NCBI GenBank assembly: GCA_003576845.1
Contig: QEVJ01000050.1
Location: 19,079 to 83,078, forward strand
Source of the DNA: Planctomycetota bacterium
GTDB lineage: Bacteria > Planctomycetota > Planctomycetia > Pirellulales > PLA5
Direction: 5' to 3'
Length of the DNA: 64,000 nt
Shown here: positions 43,973 through 53,050 of the stretch, piece by piece
Layout: each line of letters starts with the position of its first letter
Numbering within the stretch: the first letter of the stretch is position 1
Made by a program: the position numbers and the translations under genes
Notes under the pieces: model-generated
What the model saw: the letters and a program-made list of their open reading frames with translations, nothing else
Told to the model about the DNA's origin: nothing
Databases searched by the model: none

Positions 43973-45667
43973 ATGTACAAATATCTCCTCTGTCTCCGCT
44001 ACCTCCGCACGCGCTATATCGCCCTGGCTTCGATCATCAGCGTCATGCTCGGCGTGGCGACGATGATCGTCGTCAACGCTGTGATGGCCGGGTTCATTAA
44101 CGAAACGCAGGTCCGTATTCAGGGTTTCATTTCGGACCTCGTCGTCGAGTCGCACAGCCTCGACGGGTTCATGGCGCCCGAGTGGCACATGGACCAGATT
44201 CGCCGCGTGGCGGGCGACGACGTCGTCGGAATGACGGCGACCGTGCAAGTGCCGGGAATGCTGATCTTTTCCGTCAACGGGAAGGATGGCGCCGAGTCGA
44301 TCACGCGGCAAGTGAACGTGGTCGGCATCGACGACGCGACCTACGCCAGCGTCAGCGATTTTGGCAAATACTTGCAGCACCCGGCAAATCGCGAGCGGCT
44401 CAGCTTCGACTTGCGCGAGAACGGCTACGACGCCCGCGACCAGCAGGTCGAAAACGGCGAGGAACGCAAGGAGCTTGCGTTCGCGGGTTGGGAATATCGC
44501 CGCCGCAAAGAGGCGCAAGCGGCGCGGCTGCGGCGCGAGGCCCACACGCCGCTCGATTCCGTGCCGCCCGAAACGCCGCAAGCCGAAGCGAGCCGCATTC
44601 CCGACAACCTTCTCGCCGAGGAATCCGGCGCGGCCGCCGGGTCGCCGAGCGCCCCAACGCTCGACGAACTCGTGGAAGACGGCGGCGGCCACAACCCGTT
44701 CCAAGGTAGGCGCTGGCAACCGTCGGAGGGCGAAGCCAGCGTCTTCGATCCAGCCAAGCAACAACATCCTGGATTGGTAATGGGCATCGCTTTGCCCAGC
44801 TATCGCCATCGCGACGCCGACGGCAAGGTGCAAACGGGCTTTCTGCTGCGGCCCGGCGACGACGTGCAGCTCATGCTCCCGTCGGCCGGCAACAACCCCA
44901 AGGGCGTTCGCGGTTACTTCACCGTTGTCGATTTTTACGACAGCAAGATGTTCGAGTACGACTCGTCGGTCGTGTTCGTTCCGATGAGCCAGCTTCAAGA
45001 ACTCCGCGGCATGTTCGACCGCGCGACCGGCACCACTTACGTGAGCGCGATCCGCATCAAGACGCGGCCCGGCGTCGATCTCGTCGCCCTCCGCGACAAA
45101 CTGCGGGCGGCAAAAGTCGTTTCCGACGATCCGCGAGCGGCCGATGCGCCGCTTTTTCCGCCGACCGTGTTTTCCGTCAGCACGTGGCGCGATAAGCAAG
45201 GACCGCTGCTCGCCGCGGTCGAAATGGAAAAGGCGACGCTCAACCTGTTGCTGTTCCTGATCATCGCCGTGGCGGGGTTCGGGATTCTGGCGACATTTTT
45301 CATGATCGTCGTCGAGAAAACCCGCGACATCGGCATCCTCAAGTCGCTCGGTGCTACGTTCTGGGGCGTCATGGGCATTTTCTTGTCCTACGGCCTTTCG
45401 CTGGGCTGCGTGGGCGCCGGCTTCGGCCTCGGCTTGGGCCTGTTGTTCGTGCGATACATCAACGAAATCCGCCAGTTCGTCGAAAGCCGGACCGGTCGCG
45501 AGGTATTCGATCCGACGATTTACTACTTCTACGACATTCCGACGATCGTCGATCCGCTCACCGTCGCTTATGTCGTCGCAGGCGCCATGGGCATTGCCGT
45601 GCTCGCGAGCGTTTTGCCGGCGCTGCGGGCCGCCATGCTGCGTCCCGTCGATGCGCTACGGGCTTAG
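43973..45667 (+). CDS. ABC transporter permease, FtsX/LolC-LolE family
   Basis: 564 residues from ATG 43973. The first membrane helix follows the N-terminal YLRTRYIALASIISVMLGVA, as in LolC/E and MacB permeases. A large extracytoplasmic region (about 60-410) follows, including an unusual charged insert rich in Glu/Arg/Pro (about 150-260). Three more helices form the FtsX domain near the C-terminus (LLLFLIIAVAGFGILATFFM, then DIGILKSLGATFWGVMGIFL). It ends with LPALRAAMLRPVDALRA, characteristic of the family. Paired with the ATPase gene downstream; the pair probably extracts lipoproteins or lipids from the inner membrane. Confidence 0.93.
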   Translation: MYKYLLCLRYLRTRYIALASIISVMLGVATMIVVNAVMAGFINETQVRIQGFISDLVVESHSLDGFMAPEWHMDQIRRVAGDDVVGMTATVQVPGMLIFSVNGKDGAESITRQVNVVGIDDATYASVSDFGKYLQHPANRERLSFDLRENGYDARDQQVENGEERKELAFAGWEYRRRKEAQAARLRREAHTPLDSVPPETPQAEASRIPDNLLAEESGAAAGSPSAPTLDELVEDGGGHNPFQGRRWQPSEGEASVFDPAKQQHPGLVMGIALPSYRHRDADGKVQTGFLLRPGDDVQLMLPSAGNNPKGVRGYFTVVDFYDSKMFEYDSSVVFVPMSQLQELRGMFDRATGTTYVSAIRIKTRPGVDLVALRDKLRAAKVVSDDPRAADAPLFPPTVFSVSTWRDKQGPLLAAVEMEKATLNLLLFLIIAVAGFGILATFFMIVVEKTRDIGILKSLGATFWGVMGIFLSYGLSLGCVGAGFGLGLGLLFVRYINEIRQFVESRTGREVFDPTIYYFYDIPTIVDPLTVAYVVAGAMGIAVLASVLPALRAAMLRPVDALRA

Positions 45668-45689
45668 CGGAATCCATTCCACAAAACAC

Positions 45690-45935
45690 CTAACCGCCGA
45701 GGCGCGGAGAAGCAGAGAAGGAGAAGCAGCGCAAGGGCGGCGACGCGAATTCGCGTTTGAGAGTTGAAACCGAGATGCGAAATCTGGGATTTGAAATCTC
45801 GAATCTGAAACGTGAGATTTCGAATCCGCGTTTCGCAACGCGAATTCACTTCCGTCTCGAGGAATCGTCACTCGGGCGCTCGCGCACGCGATGCCGCTCT
45901 ATGAATCCTCCGCGTCTCTGCGTCGCGGCGGTTTG
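45690..45935. repeat. Long imperfect palindrome in the permease-ATPase spacer
   Basis: The outer arms carry AACCGCCGAGGCGCGGAGA (from 45690) and its complement, ending in TCGCGGCGGTTT near 45933. Inner arms contain GAATTCGCGTT and AACGCGAATTC, with TTTGAAATCTCGAATC words in the centre. No gene is present. Confidence 0.75.
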
Positions 45936-45953
45936 TTACACGCCAAGGATGAG

Positions 45954-46706
45954 ATGACCATGCTCACCACCGACCGTTACGCCGCCGTGATGCCGCTCTT
46001 GTCCGCGCGTGCCTTGCGCAAGAGCTACTTCAAAGCTCGCCTCGAAATCCCCGTGCTCAAGCACGTCGATCTCGACGTCTTCCCCGGCGAGTTGATTTCC
46101 ATTGTCGGTCAGAGCGGTTCCGGCAAGAGCACGCTGCTGCATTTGCTCGCCACGCTCGATCGGCCCGACGGCGGCGAAATCCGCTTCGAGGGAAATCGCA
46201 TCGACAATCTCGCGCCGGCCGGGCGCGACATCCTCCGCAATCGCTATTTCGGCATGGTTTTCCAGTTCTATCACCTGCTGCCGGAACTCACCACGCTCGA
46301 AAACGTCCTCATGCCCGTGATGATCGGCCGCGGCGTGCTCAGCTACTACGCTTCGCGGCGGCGGTACGTGGCTCGGGCGAAGGAATTGCTCGAACTCGTC
46401 GGGCTCTCGCATCGCCTCAAGCACCGCCCGCGGGAACTTTCCGGCGGTGAGATGCAGCGCGCCGCCATCGCCCGAGCGATCATTGCGGAGCCAAAGCTAT
46501 TGTTGGCCGACGAACCGACGGGCAACCTCGACCGGGGCACCGGCGAGGAGATTCTGGAATTGCTGAGAAACTTGAACGCCCGCCACAACCTCACTATCAT
46601 CATGGTGACGCACGACAACGCCATCGCGGCCGAAGCGGACCGCACGGTGCGGCTGTTCGAAGGCCGCGTGGAAGTGCCGGTGGCGATGGCCGTCGATGCG
46701 GCGTGA
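45954..46706 (+). CDS. ABC transporter ATP-binding protein, LolD/MacB family
   Basis: 250 residues from ATG 45954, with AAGGA upstream. Walker A is GQSGSGKST (52-60), the Q-loop is FGMVFQFYHLLPELT, the signature LSGGEMQRAAIARAI, Walker B LLLADEPTGNLD and the H-loop MVTHD. This is the LolD/MacB type, which works with FtsX-like permeases such as the one upstream. A longer frame to 45891 is repeat DNA. The C-terminus ends in VPVAMAVDAA. Confidence 0.95.
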   Translation: MTMLTTDRYAAVMPLLSARALRKSYFKARLEIPVLKHVDLDVFPGELISIVGQSGSGKSTLLHLLATLDRPDGGEIRFEGNRIDNLAPAGRDILRNRYFGMVFQFYHLLPELTTLENVLMPVMIGRGVLSYYASRRRYVARAKELLELVGLSHRLKHRPRELSGGEMQRAAIARAIIAEPKLLLADEPTGNLDRGTGEEILELLRNLNARHNLTIIMVTHDNAIAAEADRTVRLFEGRVEVPVAMAVDAA

Positions 46707-47066
46707 GTGGAAGTGGACGGTGGACGGTGGACGGTGGGCAGTGGGCAGAGAGAGGTGATGAGTGATGGTTGCGGAGCGATGAGCGATGAACCGGGGACGC
46801 TACTCGGCAGCCCACCGGTATAGGCTGTTCTTGGTGCGATTCTTGCTTCTATCGGCCCAGCACCGCCAGTATGTGATTGCCCGGCCTATCCTGCGCCAAA
46901 TCGACGGGAATGGCGTATCCTTGAACGTCGAACGTACCCGTGACGAACCTGCCCGTTCGGTCGTGTGTCCCAAGTGCGGACATCCGTCGCGCCCACGCGT
47001 CGCCGAATCTTGAATGCCGACCCCTGACCCCTGACCCCTGACCCCTGACCCCTGACCCCTGACTCC
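46707..47066. other. Spacer before ilvE made largely of tandem words
   Basis: GGACGGT heptamers occur at 46712-46740, GATGAGTGATG/GATGAGCGATG words at 46755-46795 and the TGACCCC array at 47017-47065. A 75-codon frame at 46786-47013 ending in CPKCGHPSRPR is noted but not supported. Confidence 0.6.
47017..47065. repeat. TGACCCC heptamer array next to the ilvE start codon
   Basis: About six copies of TGACCCC run up to within a few bases of the ilvE ATG (47067), leaving no room for a separate Shine-Dalgarno site. Confidence 0.95.
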
Positions 47067-47924
47067 ATGTCCCTTCGAATCTTCATCAACGGCACGCTGT
47101 ACGACAAAGAAAACGCTAAGATCAGCGTCTACGATCACGGATTGCTCTACGGCGACGGCGTGTTCGAGGGCATCCGGGCTTACGGCGGCAAGGTATTCCG
47201 GTTGCACGAGCATTTAATCCGCCTGTGGAATTCGGCCAAGGCGATCTGCTTGTCGATTCCGATGTCGCTGGCCGAAATGGAAAAAGCGATCTACGACACG
47301 CTCGCGGCGAATGATTTGAAGGACGCCTACGTTCGCCTCGTCGTCACGCGCGGGGCCGGCTCCCTCGGCCTCGACCCAAACCGCACCAGCGACCCGCAGG
47401 TGATCATCATCACCGACAAGATCGTGATGTATCCCGAGGAGTATTACCAGAACGGGCTGTCGATCGTCACCGCGAGCACGATCCGCAATCACCCCGCCGC
47501 GCTGAGCCCGCGGATCAAGTCGCTCAACTACTTGAACAACATCATGGCCAAGATCGAGGGCCTGCAAGCGGGCTGCGTCGAAGCCTTGATGCTAAACCAC
47601 AAAGGCGAAATCGCCGAATGCACGGGCGACAACATCTTTCTCGTTCGCGGCGGCGACGTGCTTACCCCGCCGATCGACGCCGGCATTCTCGAAGGCGTCA
47701 CGCGCGAGGCGGTGATCGAGCTCGCCCGAACCGACAACCTGATCGTCCGCGAAATTGCCCTCACGCGGCACGACGTGTACATCGCCGACGAGTGCTTCCT
47801 CACCGGTACGGCCGCCGAGGTCATTCCGGTCGTGAAAGTCGACAACCGCCCGATCGGCGACGGCAAGCCGGGAGCGATCACCCGCGAGCTGATCCGCAAA
47901 TTCCGCGAGTTAACGCGGGCGTAA
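47067..47924 (+). CDS. ilvE: Branched-chain amino acid aminotransferase
   Basis: 285 residues from ATG 47067. A class IV PLP aminotransferase: YDHGLLYGDGVFEGIRAYGG at the start, LVVTRGAGSLGLDP, SPRIKSLNYLNNIMAK with PLP lysine Lys151, CTGDNIFLVRGGDVLTPP and FLTGTAAEVIPVVKVDNRPI. It makes or degrades leucine, isoleucine and valine using 2-oxoglutarate/glutamate. Normal length; stands alone. Its start codon directly follows a TGACCCC array. Confidence 0.95.
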   Translation: MSLRIFINGTLYDKENAKISVYDHGLLYGDGVFEGIRAYGGKVFRLHEHLIRLWNSAKAICLSIPMSLAEMEKAIYDTLAANDLKDAYVRLVVTRGAGSLGLDPNRTSDPQVIIITDKIVMYPEEYYQNGLSIVTASTIRNHPAALSPRIKSLNYLNNIMAKIEGLQAGCVEALMLNHKGEIAECTGDNIFLVRGGDVLTPPIDAGILEGVTREAVIELARTDNLIVREIALTRHDVYIADECFLTGTAAEVIPVVKVDNRPIGDGKPGAITRELIRKFRELTRA

Positions 47925-48134
47925 TCGTCGGCGAAGCGGCAAACCGCAGCGCATACACTCGGTCGACCGCAAACTTGCAACGGAACGTGCAATGTGTGGC
48001 TTTGACATCACGTCGGTTTCGGTTGCCCGCCGCGTCGCCGTCGTTGGCGACGCGTGTCGTGATCTATCTTAGGCCTGAGCGAACACCGGCGTGGAAGCGC
48101 AAGACCAATTCCACCCGCTTGCCGCGCAACCTTG

Positions 48135-48183
48135 TGCCCTGGGCCTTATTCTTGAATCTTGATACTTGAACCTTGAAACTTCT
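48135..48183. repeat. CTTGATACTTGAACCTTGAA word tract
   Basis: The tract GCCTTATTCTTGAATCTTGA continues as TACTTGAACCTTGAAACTTC and ends 4 bp before the next ATG. It matches the right arm of the sufC-sufB palindrome. Confidence 0.8.
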
Positions 48184-48186
48184 CCC

Positions 48187-49029
48187 ATGGCCCTCTTCTC
48201 CCGCCAAGACATCCTCGCCCGTCTCCGCGCCAAAGTCGCCTCCGGAAAGCCGATCGTCGGTGGCGGAGCAGGCACCGGCATCAGCGCCAAGCTCTCCGAA
48301 GCCGGCGGCATCGACTTGCTCGTAATCTACAACTCCGGCCGCTTTCGCATGGCCGGTCGCGGATCGCTCTCGGGCCTCATGCCCTACGGCGACGCCAATG
48401 CGATCGTGCTCGAAATGGCCCGCGAGGTGATTCCCGTCGTGCCGCGAACGCCCGTGCTCGCCGGCGTCTGCGGGACCGATCCGTTTCGGCTCATGAAGCT
48501 GTTTCTCAAGGAGATCGACGCCGCGGGCTTCTCCGGCGTGCAGAATTTTCCGACGGTCGGGCTCATCGACGGTCAGTTCCGCCAGAACCTCGAAGAAACC
48601 GGCATGGGCTTCGGCCTCGAAGTCGACATGATCCGTACCGCAAGCGAACTGAACCTGCTCACGACGCCCTACGTGTTCGATCCCGACGACGCCCGCGCCA
48701 TGGCGGCCGCCGGCGCGGATATCCTGATTCCGCACATGGGCCTCACCACCAAAGGCACGATCGGCGCTCACACGGCGGTCACGCTCGAAGAATCGGCTCG
48801 GCGGGTGCAAGCGATGCACGACGCCGCAAAGTCGGTGAACCGCGACGTGCTCGTCCTCTGCCACGGCGGCCCCATCGCGGAGCCGGAAGACGCCCAATAT
48901 ATCCTCGATCACACCGAAGGCATCGTCGGATTCTACGGCGCCAGCAGCATGGAGCGGCTCCCCGTCGAACCTGCCATCACCGGCCGCGTCCGCGAGTTTA
49001 CGTCGCTCAAATTCCGGTCGCGCGGTTGA
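48187..49029 (+). CDS. Phosphoenolpyruvate hydrolase-like TIM-barrel protein
   Basis: 280 residues from ATG 48187; a TTG at 48166 lies in repeat DNA. The protein belongs to the PEP-hydrolase-like TIM-barrel family: [78 protein letters not shown] and [20 protein letters not shown]. Members are related to isocitrate lyase/PEP mutase barrels and often follow UPF0261 (Tm-1-like) proteins, which is not the case here. Cytoplasmic; precise reaction unknown. Confidence 0.9.
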   Translation: MALFSRQDILARLRAKVASGKPIVGGGAGTGISAKLSEAGGIDLLVIYNSGRFRMAGRGSLSGLMPYGDANAIVLEMAREVIPVVPRTPVLAGVCGTDPFRLMKLFLKEIDAAGFSGVQNFPTVGLIDGQFRQNLEETGMGFGLEVDMIRTASELNLLTTPYVFDPDDARAMAAAGADILIPHMGLTTKGTIGAHTAVTLEESARRVQAMHDAAKSVNRDVLVLCHGGPIAEPEDAQYILDHTEGIVGFYGASSMERLPVEPAITGRVREFTSLKFRSRG

Positions 49030-49035
49030 ATCGGT

Positions 49036-49135
49036 TCCTTAAACACAGAGGATCACGGAGGACGAGCACAGAGGGCACGGAGGAAACGCAGAAGGCAAAT
49101 TGAATAATGCAGAATGAAAGCCGAGCGGCTTGGGA
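49036..49135. repeat. CACAGAGG and AATGCAGAATG word tract
   Basis: CGGTTCCTTAAACACAGAGG, further CACAGAGGGCACGGAGG units and GAATAATGCAGAATGAAAG lie between two convergent genes. The same words occur at 18584 and 17098. Confidence 0.8.
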
Positions 49136-49206
49136 ATTGAATCAGCGTTTTTCGTTCGTCACTTTGCACTCTCCCTCCGGCCTGCCGCCTACAGCCTCCG
49201 GCCTGC

Positions 49207-50391
49207 TCAGTGAAACGCCGCCCAATCCTTCCCCAACACCGACGCCGCGATTTTTAGTTTGATGATCTCGTCGGTCCCTTCGTAGATGCGGCACACGCGC
49301 ACGTCCTGCAAGTGCCGGCCAACGCGGTAGAGCTCCGACCAGCCTCGCCCGCCGAACACTTGCACCGCGTGATCCGCCGCCCGCCACGCCGCGTTCGCCG
49401 CGAACAACTTCGCCTCCGCCACCGCGAGATCGCTCTTGGCCAGCAGCTCCGGATTGCCCGGATCGGCGTCGAAGTCGCGCTTTGCTTCGGCCGCCCGCGT
49501 TACGATCGCGTCCGACGCCGCCCGCGCTAGCTCGATTTCCGCGATGTGCTCTTGCACGAGCTGATGCCGCCCGATTTCCTTGCCGTGCTGCACGCGGGTC
49601 TTGGCATACTCGATCGCCTCGGCCAGGCAATCTTCGATCACGCCGACGCACCCCGCCGCCACGCTCAACCGCCCGGAGATCAGCGTTCCCATCGCGATCC
49701 GAAACCCATCGCCTTCGTTGCCGAGCAGATTTGCCGTCGGAACCGGATGCGCGCTCATCTCGAACATCCCCGTGTCCGCCGTATACATCCCGGGCTTGGC
49801 GGTGATTTCTTCGGCCACGAACGTATCGCCCGGCGTATCGACGATGAACGCGCTCATCCGCCGCTCGCTCCCCGTCTTGTCGGCCGGATAGGCAAACACG
49901 ACCACGGCGTCGGCGATGCTCCCGTTCGAGATCAGATACTTCACGCCGGAAAGCAAGTACCGATCGCCTTCGCGGCGATACGTCGAAGTCATTTCCAGCG
50001 GATTGCTCCCGGCGTCCGGCTCGGTCAAGCCAAACGCCAGAATGCAATCGCCCGCCGCCGACTTGGGCAAATACCGCCGCCGCTGCTCATCGTTGCCGTA
50101 CCGCAGAATTGGATACTGCCCGATGGACGTGTGCCCCGAGAAAAAAGTCCGCACGCCGGTCCCTTCGCGCCCGATCCGCGCGAGGCACTTCGCATAAACC
50201 GTCGCATCGACCCCGCGCCCGCCAAGCTCAGCCGGCACGATCAACCCCAGCACGCCGTGCTTCTTGGCGAGCGGCACGAGCTCGTCGTTATGCCGCCGCT
50301 CCACATAACAAAGCTCCTCGACCGGCCGAATCTCTCGGCAGAACGCCTCGACATCGGCAAGCACGGTCGCTGCAGAAGAATCGGCGGGCAT
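49207..50391 (-). CDS. Acyl-CoA dehydrogenase
   Basis: 394 residues from ATG 50391, standard length. It contains FGLTEPDAGSNPLEMTSTYR, the flavin/substrate-binding segment, LSGVKYLISNGSIADAVVVF, VQVFGGRGWSELYRVGRHLQ and VCRIYEGTDEIIKLKIA with the catalytic base Glu371. The enzyme oxidises an acyl-CoA to the 2-enoyl-CoA with FAD and passes electrons to ETF. Chain-length preference cannot be told. No other beta-oxidation gene is nearby. Confidence 0.96.
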   Translation of the reverse strand: MPADSSAATVLADVEAFCREIRPVEELCYVERRHNDELVPLAKKHGVLGLIVPAELGGRGVDATVYAKCLARIGREGTGVRTFFSGHTSIGQYPILRYGNDEQRRRYLPKSAAGDCILAFGLTEPDAGSNPLEMTSTYRREGDRYLLSGVKYLISNGSIADAVVVFAYPADKTGSERRMSAFIVDTPGDTFVAEEITAKPGMYTADTGMFEMSAHPVPTANLLGNEGDGFRIAMGTLISGRLSVAAGCVGVIEDCLAEAIEYAKTRVQHGKEIGRHQLVQEHIAEIELARAASDAIVTRAAEAKRDFDADPGNPELLAKSDLAVAEAKLFAANAAWRAADHAVQVFGGRGWSELYRVGRHLQDVRVCRIYEGTDEIIKLKIAASVLGKDWAAFH

Positions 50392-50530
50392 GAAGAACTC
50401 GGAGGTCGGGATTCGGCATTCAGGATTCGGGGAAGATGTGGCCGGTGCAACCGTTGTGACCGGTCTCCCGACCGAGCCACGAGCGTGCGCAGCGCCACCG
50501 TAGGAAATCTACGTCGTGGGGGATGCGGGG

Positions 50531-50767
50531 TCAACGCGAAGTCGCAGCAGCGGCTGTTGCCTCACTCCGGTCACCGCGCCGCACGAGAACACTATACTTC
50601 CACGTCCCGTCCTTCGATTCCGTGAAGATGTTACAAAGATGAAGTTCGCCGTCGTGCCAACTCGGCGAAAAGTGGGCGGACTCTCCGGCGAATTGAGTGC
50701 CCATAATCTTGCATTGATTTTCATTAGTCCAGGTGCTTGCGCCGCCATTGCTTATTTGAATTACCAA
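50531..50767 (-). CDS. Possible small hypothetical protein
   Basis: 78 codons from a TTG at 50767, overlapping the end of the upstream frame. The translation has a protein-like, balanced composition (CKIMGTQFAGESAHFSPSWH, TWKYSVLVRRGDRSEA), unlike the arginine-rich shadow frames. No family recognised. Confidence 0.3.
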   Translation of the reverse strand: MVIQISNGGASTWTNENQCKIMGTQFAGESAHFSPSWHDGELHLCNIFTESKDGTWKYSVLVRRGDRSEATAAAATSR

Positions 50768-51063
50768 TCGCCCAATCGCAACGGAGCCTCGTCGGCTTCT
50801 GTCGCACCGGCAAGCTTGCGCAAATCCAATCGTTGCGCGATCAATCGAGTCGGCACGTCGCCGGCTTCCATGATTCCGCCCGCGACCGTTTCTTTATCCG
50901 TCTCGCCTCGCGAAATAGGTAGAGCATCAATTGCGACGTTTTCGCCGGCCGATCGACTCACCTGTTTTGCGCGAACGACCGCCCACAGCGAGTCCGCGTC
51001 TGGCAAATCTTCGATTTCCCAAACGCGAAAACTCTCGGACAGAACGTCGTGCGCAGTTGCCAA
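50761..51063 (-). CDS. Possible small hypothetical protein
   Basis: 100 codons from a TTG at 51063, the only start available after an upstream TGA; GAGGG lies about 10 bp ahead. The translation has an acidic, natural-looking composition (VWEIEDLPDADSLWAVVRAK, RLIAQRLDLRKLAGATEADE). Family not recognised; the pair with the next frame could be a small operon or a frame-shifted single gene. Confidence 0.35.
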   Translation of the reverse strand: MATAHDVLSESFRVWEIEDLPDADSLWAVVRAKQVSRSAGENVAIDALPISRGETDKETVAGGIMEAGDVPTRLIAQRLDLRKLAGATEADEAPLRLGDW

Positions 51064-51851
51064 AGCCGACCCTCATCGAACAACTCACTCTGGAAGGAAC
51101 CTTCGCTTTGACCGCCACCGCGGCGCTTCCGTATAAACTCGCGCTGTGGCAAAGTCTCCCGACCATGCCCCCTGCCGCGGCCGTTCGGTCTCCGTTCGCG
51201 ACCGCGCAACCCAACCCTCTCGATCTCCTCTGCGCCAAAAAATCCTTAGCGCTTTCGCCGCGCCGCACGTCCCAGCAAGGCCAAAAACCGCCGAGGTTAT
51301 TGAACAAGCTCCTGGAAAATTCGGGGGTTAATGTTTAATAACTCCCTCGCTTGGGTCCCGTTTTTCGCGCTAACCAATTTCCACGCCAATTACTCGCTTT
51401 CGCAAAAAAAACGCGGCAATTCCTCCCCTCGCCGCGGCGTCGTGCACCTGTCGCACACGTCGCGTGGTGTGGCCGGCTCGAACGCGCCGTAGCCGCGTCT
51501 CACGACCGAGCCACCCGGCCGGACCGTCACGCCTCCAACGCCCCGAATGCGGCACTCGATCGCCTCAGCGCCCGCGGACTCTTCCCTTCCTACCAGCCAA
51601 GTGGCCCGCTTTCAATACAAAAAATCCCCGCCGCGCTGGCAAATTCCTCCGCAGCCCGCGGCCCGTCGCACTGTCGCGTGGCACGGGTGGCTCGTCCACC
51701 CGCGTAGCGGTGCGACCGGACTCTCGGCTCCCGAAAAAACTCACGCAACCCGCGGCGAAATTCCGCGATAATCGGCGCGTGGCGAATGGCGCGCCGGCTT
51801 GCTCGGCGAACCGGCGGATCTTCAACTCGGTTTTCGCGAGGGCGTGCGATC

Positions 51852-52433
51852 ATGGCGTTGATCTATTCCGGCGAAAAGTTGTCTTGGGCGGGCTTTGGCG
51901 AATGGCTGGCGACTTCGGGGATGGAGGGCTATCAGTCGGCCGACAATCAGCACATCGTCGACACGGGACCGATTCCCGAGGGGCAATACACGTTGCCCTT
52001 GAAGATCGGCGGAAACGCGAAAATCACGAGCTACAAAACCGACAAGGCGGGCCGATTGACCGAAGGGAATCTCGACGTGCGGTCGGAGATTCAATCGCTC
52101 GCGTGCATCAAGAACCCGGTCGACAAGAAAGACGACCCGAACGACGACACGGTGATCTTTCCGAACTGGGGTTCGAATCGGGTCCGGCTGACGCGGGTCA
52201 AGCTGTTCGGCAAGAACACGGCCCACCGCGGCGGGTTCTACATCCACGATTCGACGAAGGGCTACACGCACGGGTGCATCGAAGTCGGCCCAGGCTTCTT
52301 CGACGTATTGCGCGAATATGCCAAGAACCACGGCAAACGGCAACCGACGCTCTCGCTGCTCGTGCTCTACACCGACGACACCACGCGCGGAAAGACGAAG
52401 ACGGGCAAGCCGGTCGTGAAGCAGTGTTCATAG
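51852..52433 (+). CDS. Tlde1/DUF2778-like L,D-transpeptidase-fold protein
   Basis: 193 residues from ATG 51852; the frame is open upstream but the family begins at MALIYSGEKLSWAG. The Tlde1/DUF2778 pattern is visible: GYQSADNQHIVDTGPIPEGQ (27-46), then GGFYIHDSTKGYTHGCIEVG with His132, His140 and putative catalytic Cys142. The family includes type VI secretion effectors that attack peptidoglycan stem peptides. There is no signal peptide, as for effectors delivered by another machine, but no T6SS or immunity gene is adjacent. A housekeeping role is equally possible. Confidence 0.75.
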   Translation: MALIYSGEKLSWAGFGEWLATSGMEGYQSADNQHIVDTGPIPEGQYTLPLKIGGNAKITSYKTDKAGRLTEGNLDVRSEIQSLACIKNPVDKKDDPNDDTVIFPNWGSNRVRLTRVKLFGKNTAHRGGFYIHDSTKGYTHGCIEVGPGFFDVLREYAKNHGKRQPTLSLLVLYTDDTTRGKTKTGKPVVKQCS

Positions 52434-52475
52434 TGGTCGCGAGCGGCGAATCCAGCGACGCCTGACGTGGAGTGA

Positions 52476-52985
52476 TACTGCGTATACTATGCTGCACTGT
52501 TCCAACTCACCAACGAGGAGTTTGAGAATTGGAAGTCACAAATTGTGACCTCCAATTCGACTGGAAGGAACCGGTCACAAATTGTGACCGGTTCTCAAAG
52601 GCGGCGCGACCCGCGTTACCCTCCCTACGCCTTCACCGAACAAGGCGTCGCGATGCTCTCCAGCGTCCTCCGCAGCATCCGCGACGTGCAAGTGAACATC
52701 GAAACCATGCGAACGTTCGTCCGCCTGCGGCGCGTGTTTGCCGTGAACTCCGATTTGGCAAAACGCCTCGACGAAGTCGAAAAGCGGCTGGGATCGCACG
52801 ACGAGCAGTTTGTCCAAGTGATTCGAGCGATTCGTCAGTTGATGGAACCGCCGCCCGCGTCAAAACGCCGCCGCATTGGATTTCACGTGACCGAATTGCC
52901 TGAAAAGAACGCCAAACCGTCGACGGACGGCAAGGCCAAATCTCCTCGGAACGCGAAACCGCGAACACAAACGAGCCGTCGCTAG
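52476..52985 (+). pseudogene. 5'-truncated ORF6N-domain gene
   Basis: The frame opens after a TGA at 52473 and has no ATG; GTG 52545 is internal. It reads LFQLTNEEFENWKSQIVTSN, then SQIVTGSQ, and YPPYAFTEQGVAMLSSVLRS, the centre of ORF6N proteins, then the usual coiled segment RLDEVEKRLGSHDEQFVQVI and KRRRIGFHVTE. The first 60 or so residues of a normal ORF6N domain, which carry the N-terminal DNA-binding part, are missing. ORF6N genes are typical of phages and mobile islands. Two long palindromes lie in its 5' part. Confidence 0.8.
52526..52594. repeat. Two long palindromes sharing the core TCACAAATTGTGA
   Basis: A 33-bp palindrome with one mismatched pair (52526-52558) and a perfect 27-bp palindrome (52568-52594) have centres exactly 39 bp apart (52542 and 52581) and share the core TCACAAATTGTGA. 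Both translate as SQIVT within the ORF6N frame. Confidence 0.95.
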
Positions 52986-53050
52986 GACGCCCACCGGCAA
53001 AACAAAAAAAGCACGCCGGCCGCCCCAACGAGCAACCGACGTGCTTAAAA

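Larger units (their letters stand above)
50392..51851. other. Gene-poor 1.46-kb region
   Basis: No gene can be supported with confidence. Two overlapping minus-strand frames at 50531-51063 are the only candidates. GACCGAGCCAC occurs at about 50474 and 51503. The remainder has long frames only as a consequence of high GC. Confidence 0.5.

Noticed and set aside
46786..47013. 75-codon frame ending in a CPKCGH zinc-ribbon-like motif
   Set aside because: A single CxxC in repeat-bordered DNA is weak evidence; no second CxxC pair, no ribosome site and no family recognised.
50927..51307. 126-codon minus-strand frame
   Set aside because: Overlaps the more protein-like frame at 50761-51063 and is Arg/Gly-rich like other shadow frames.
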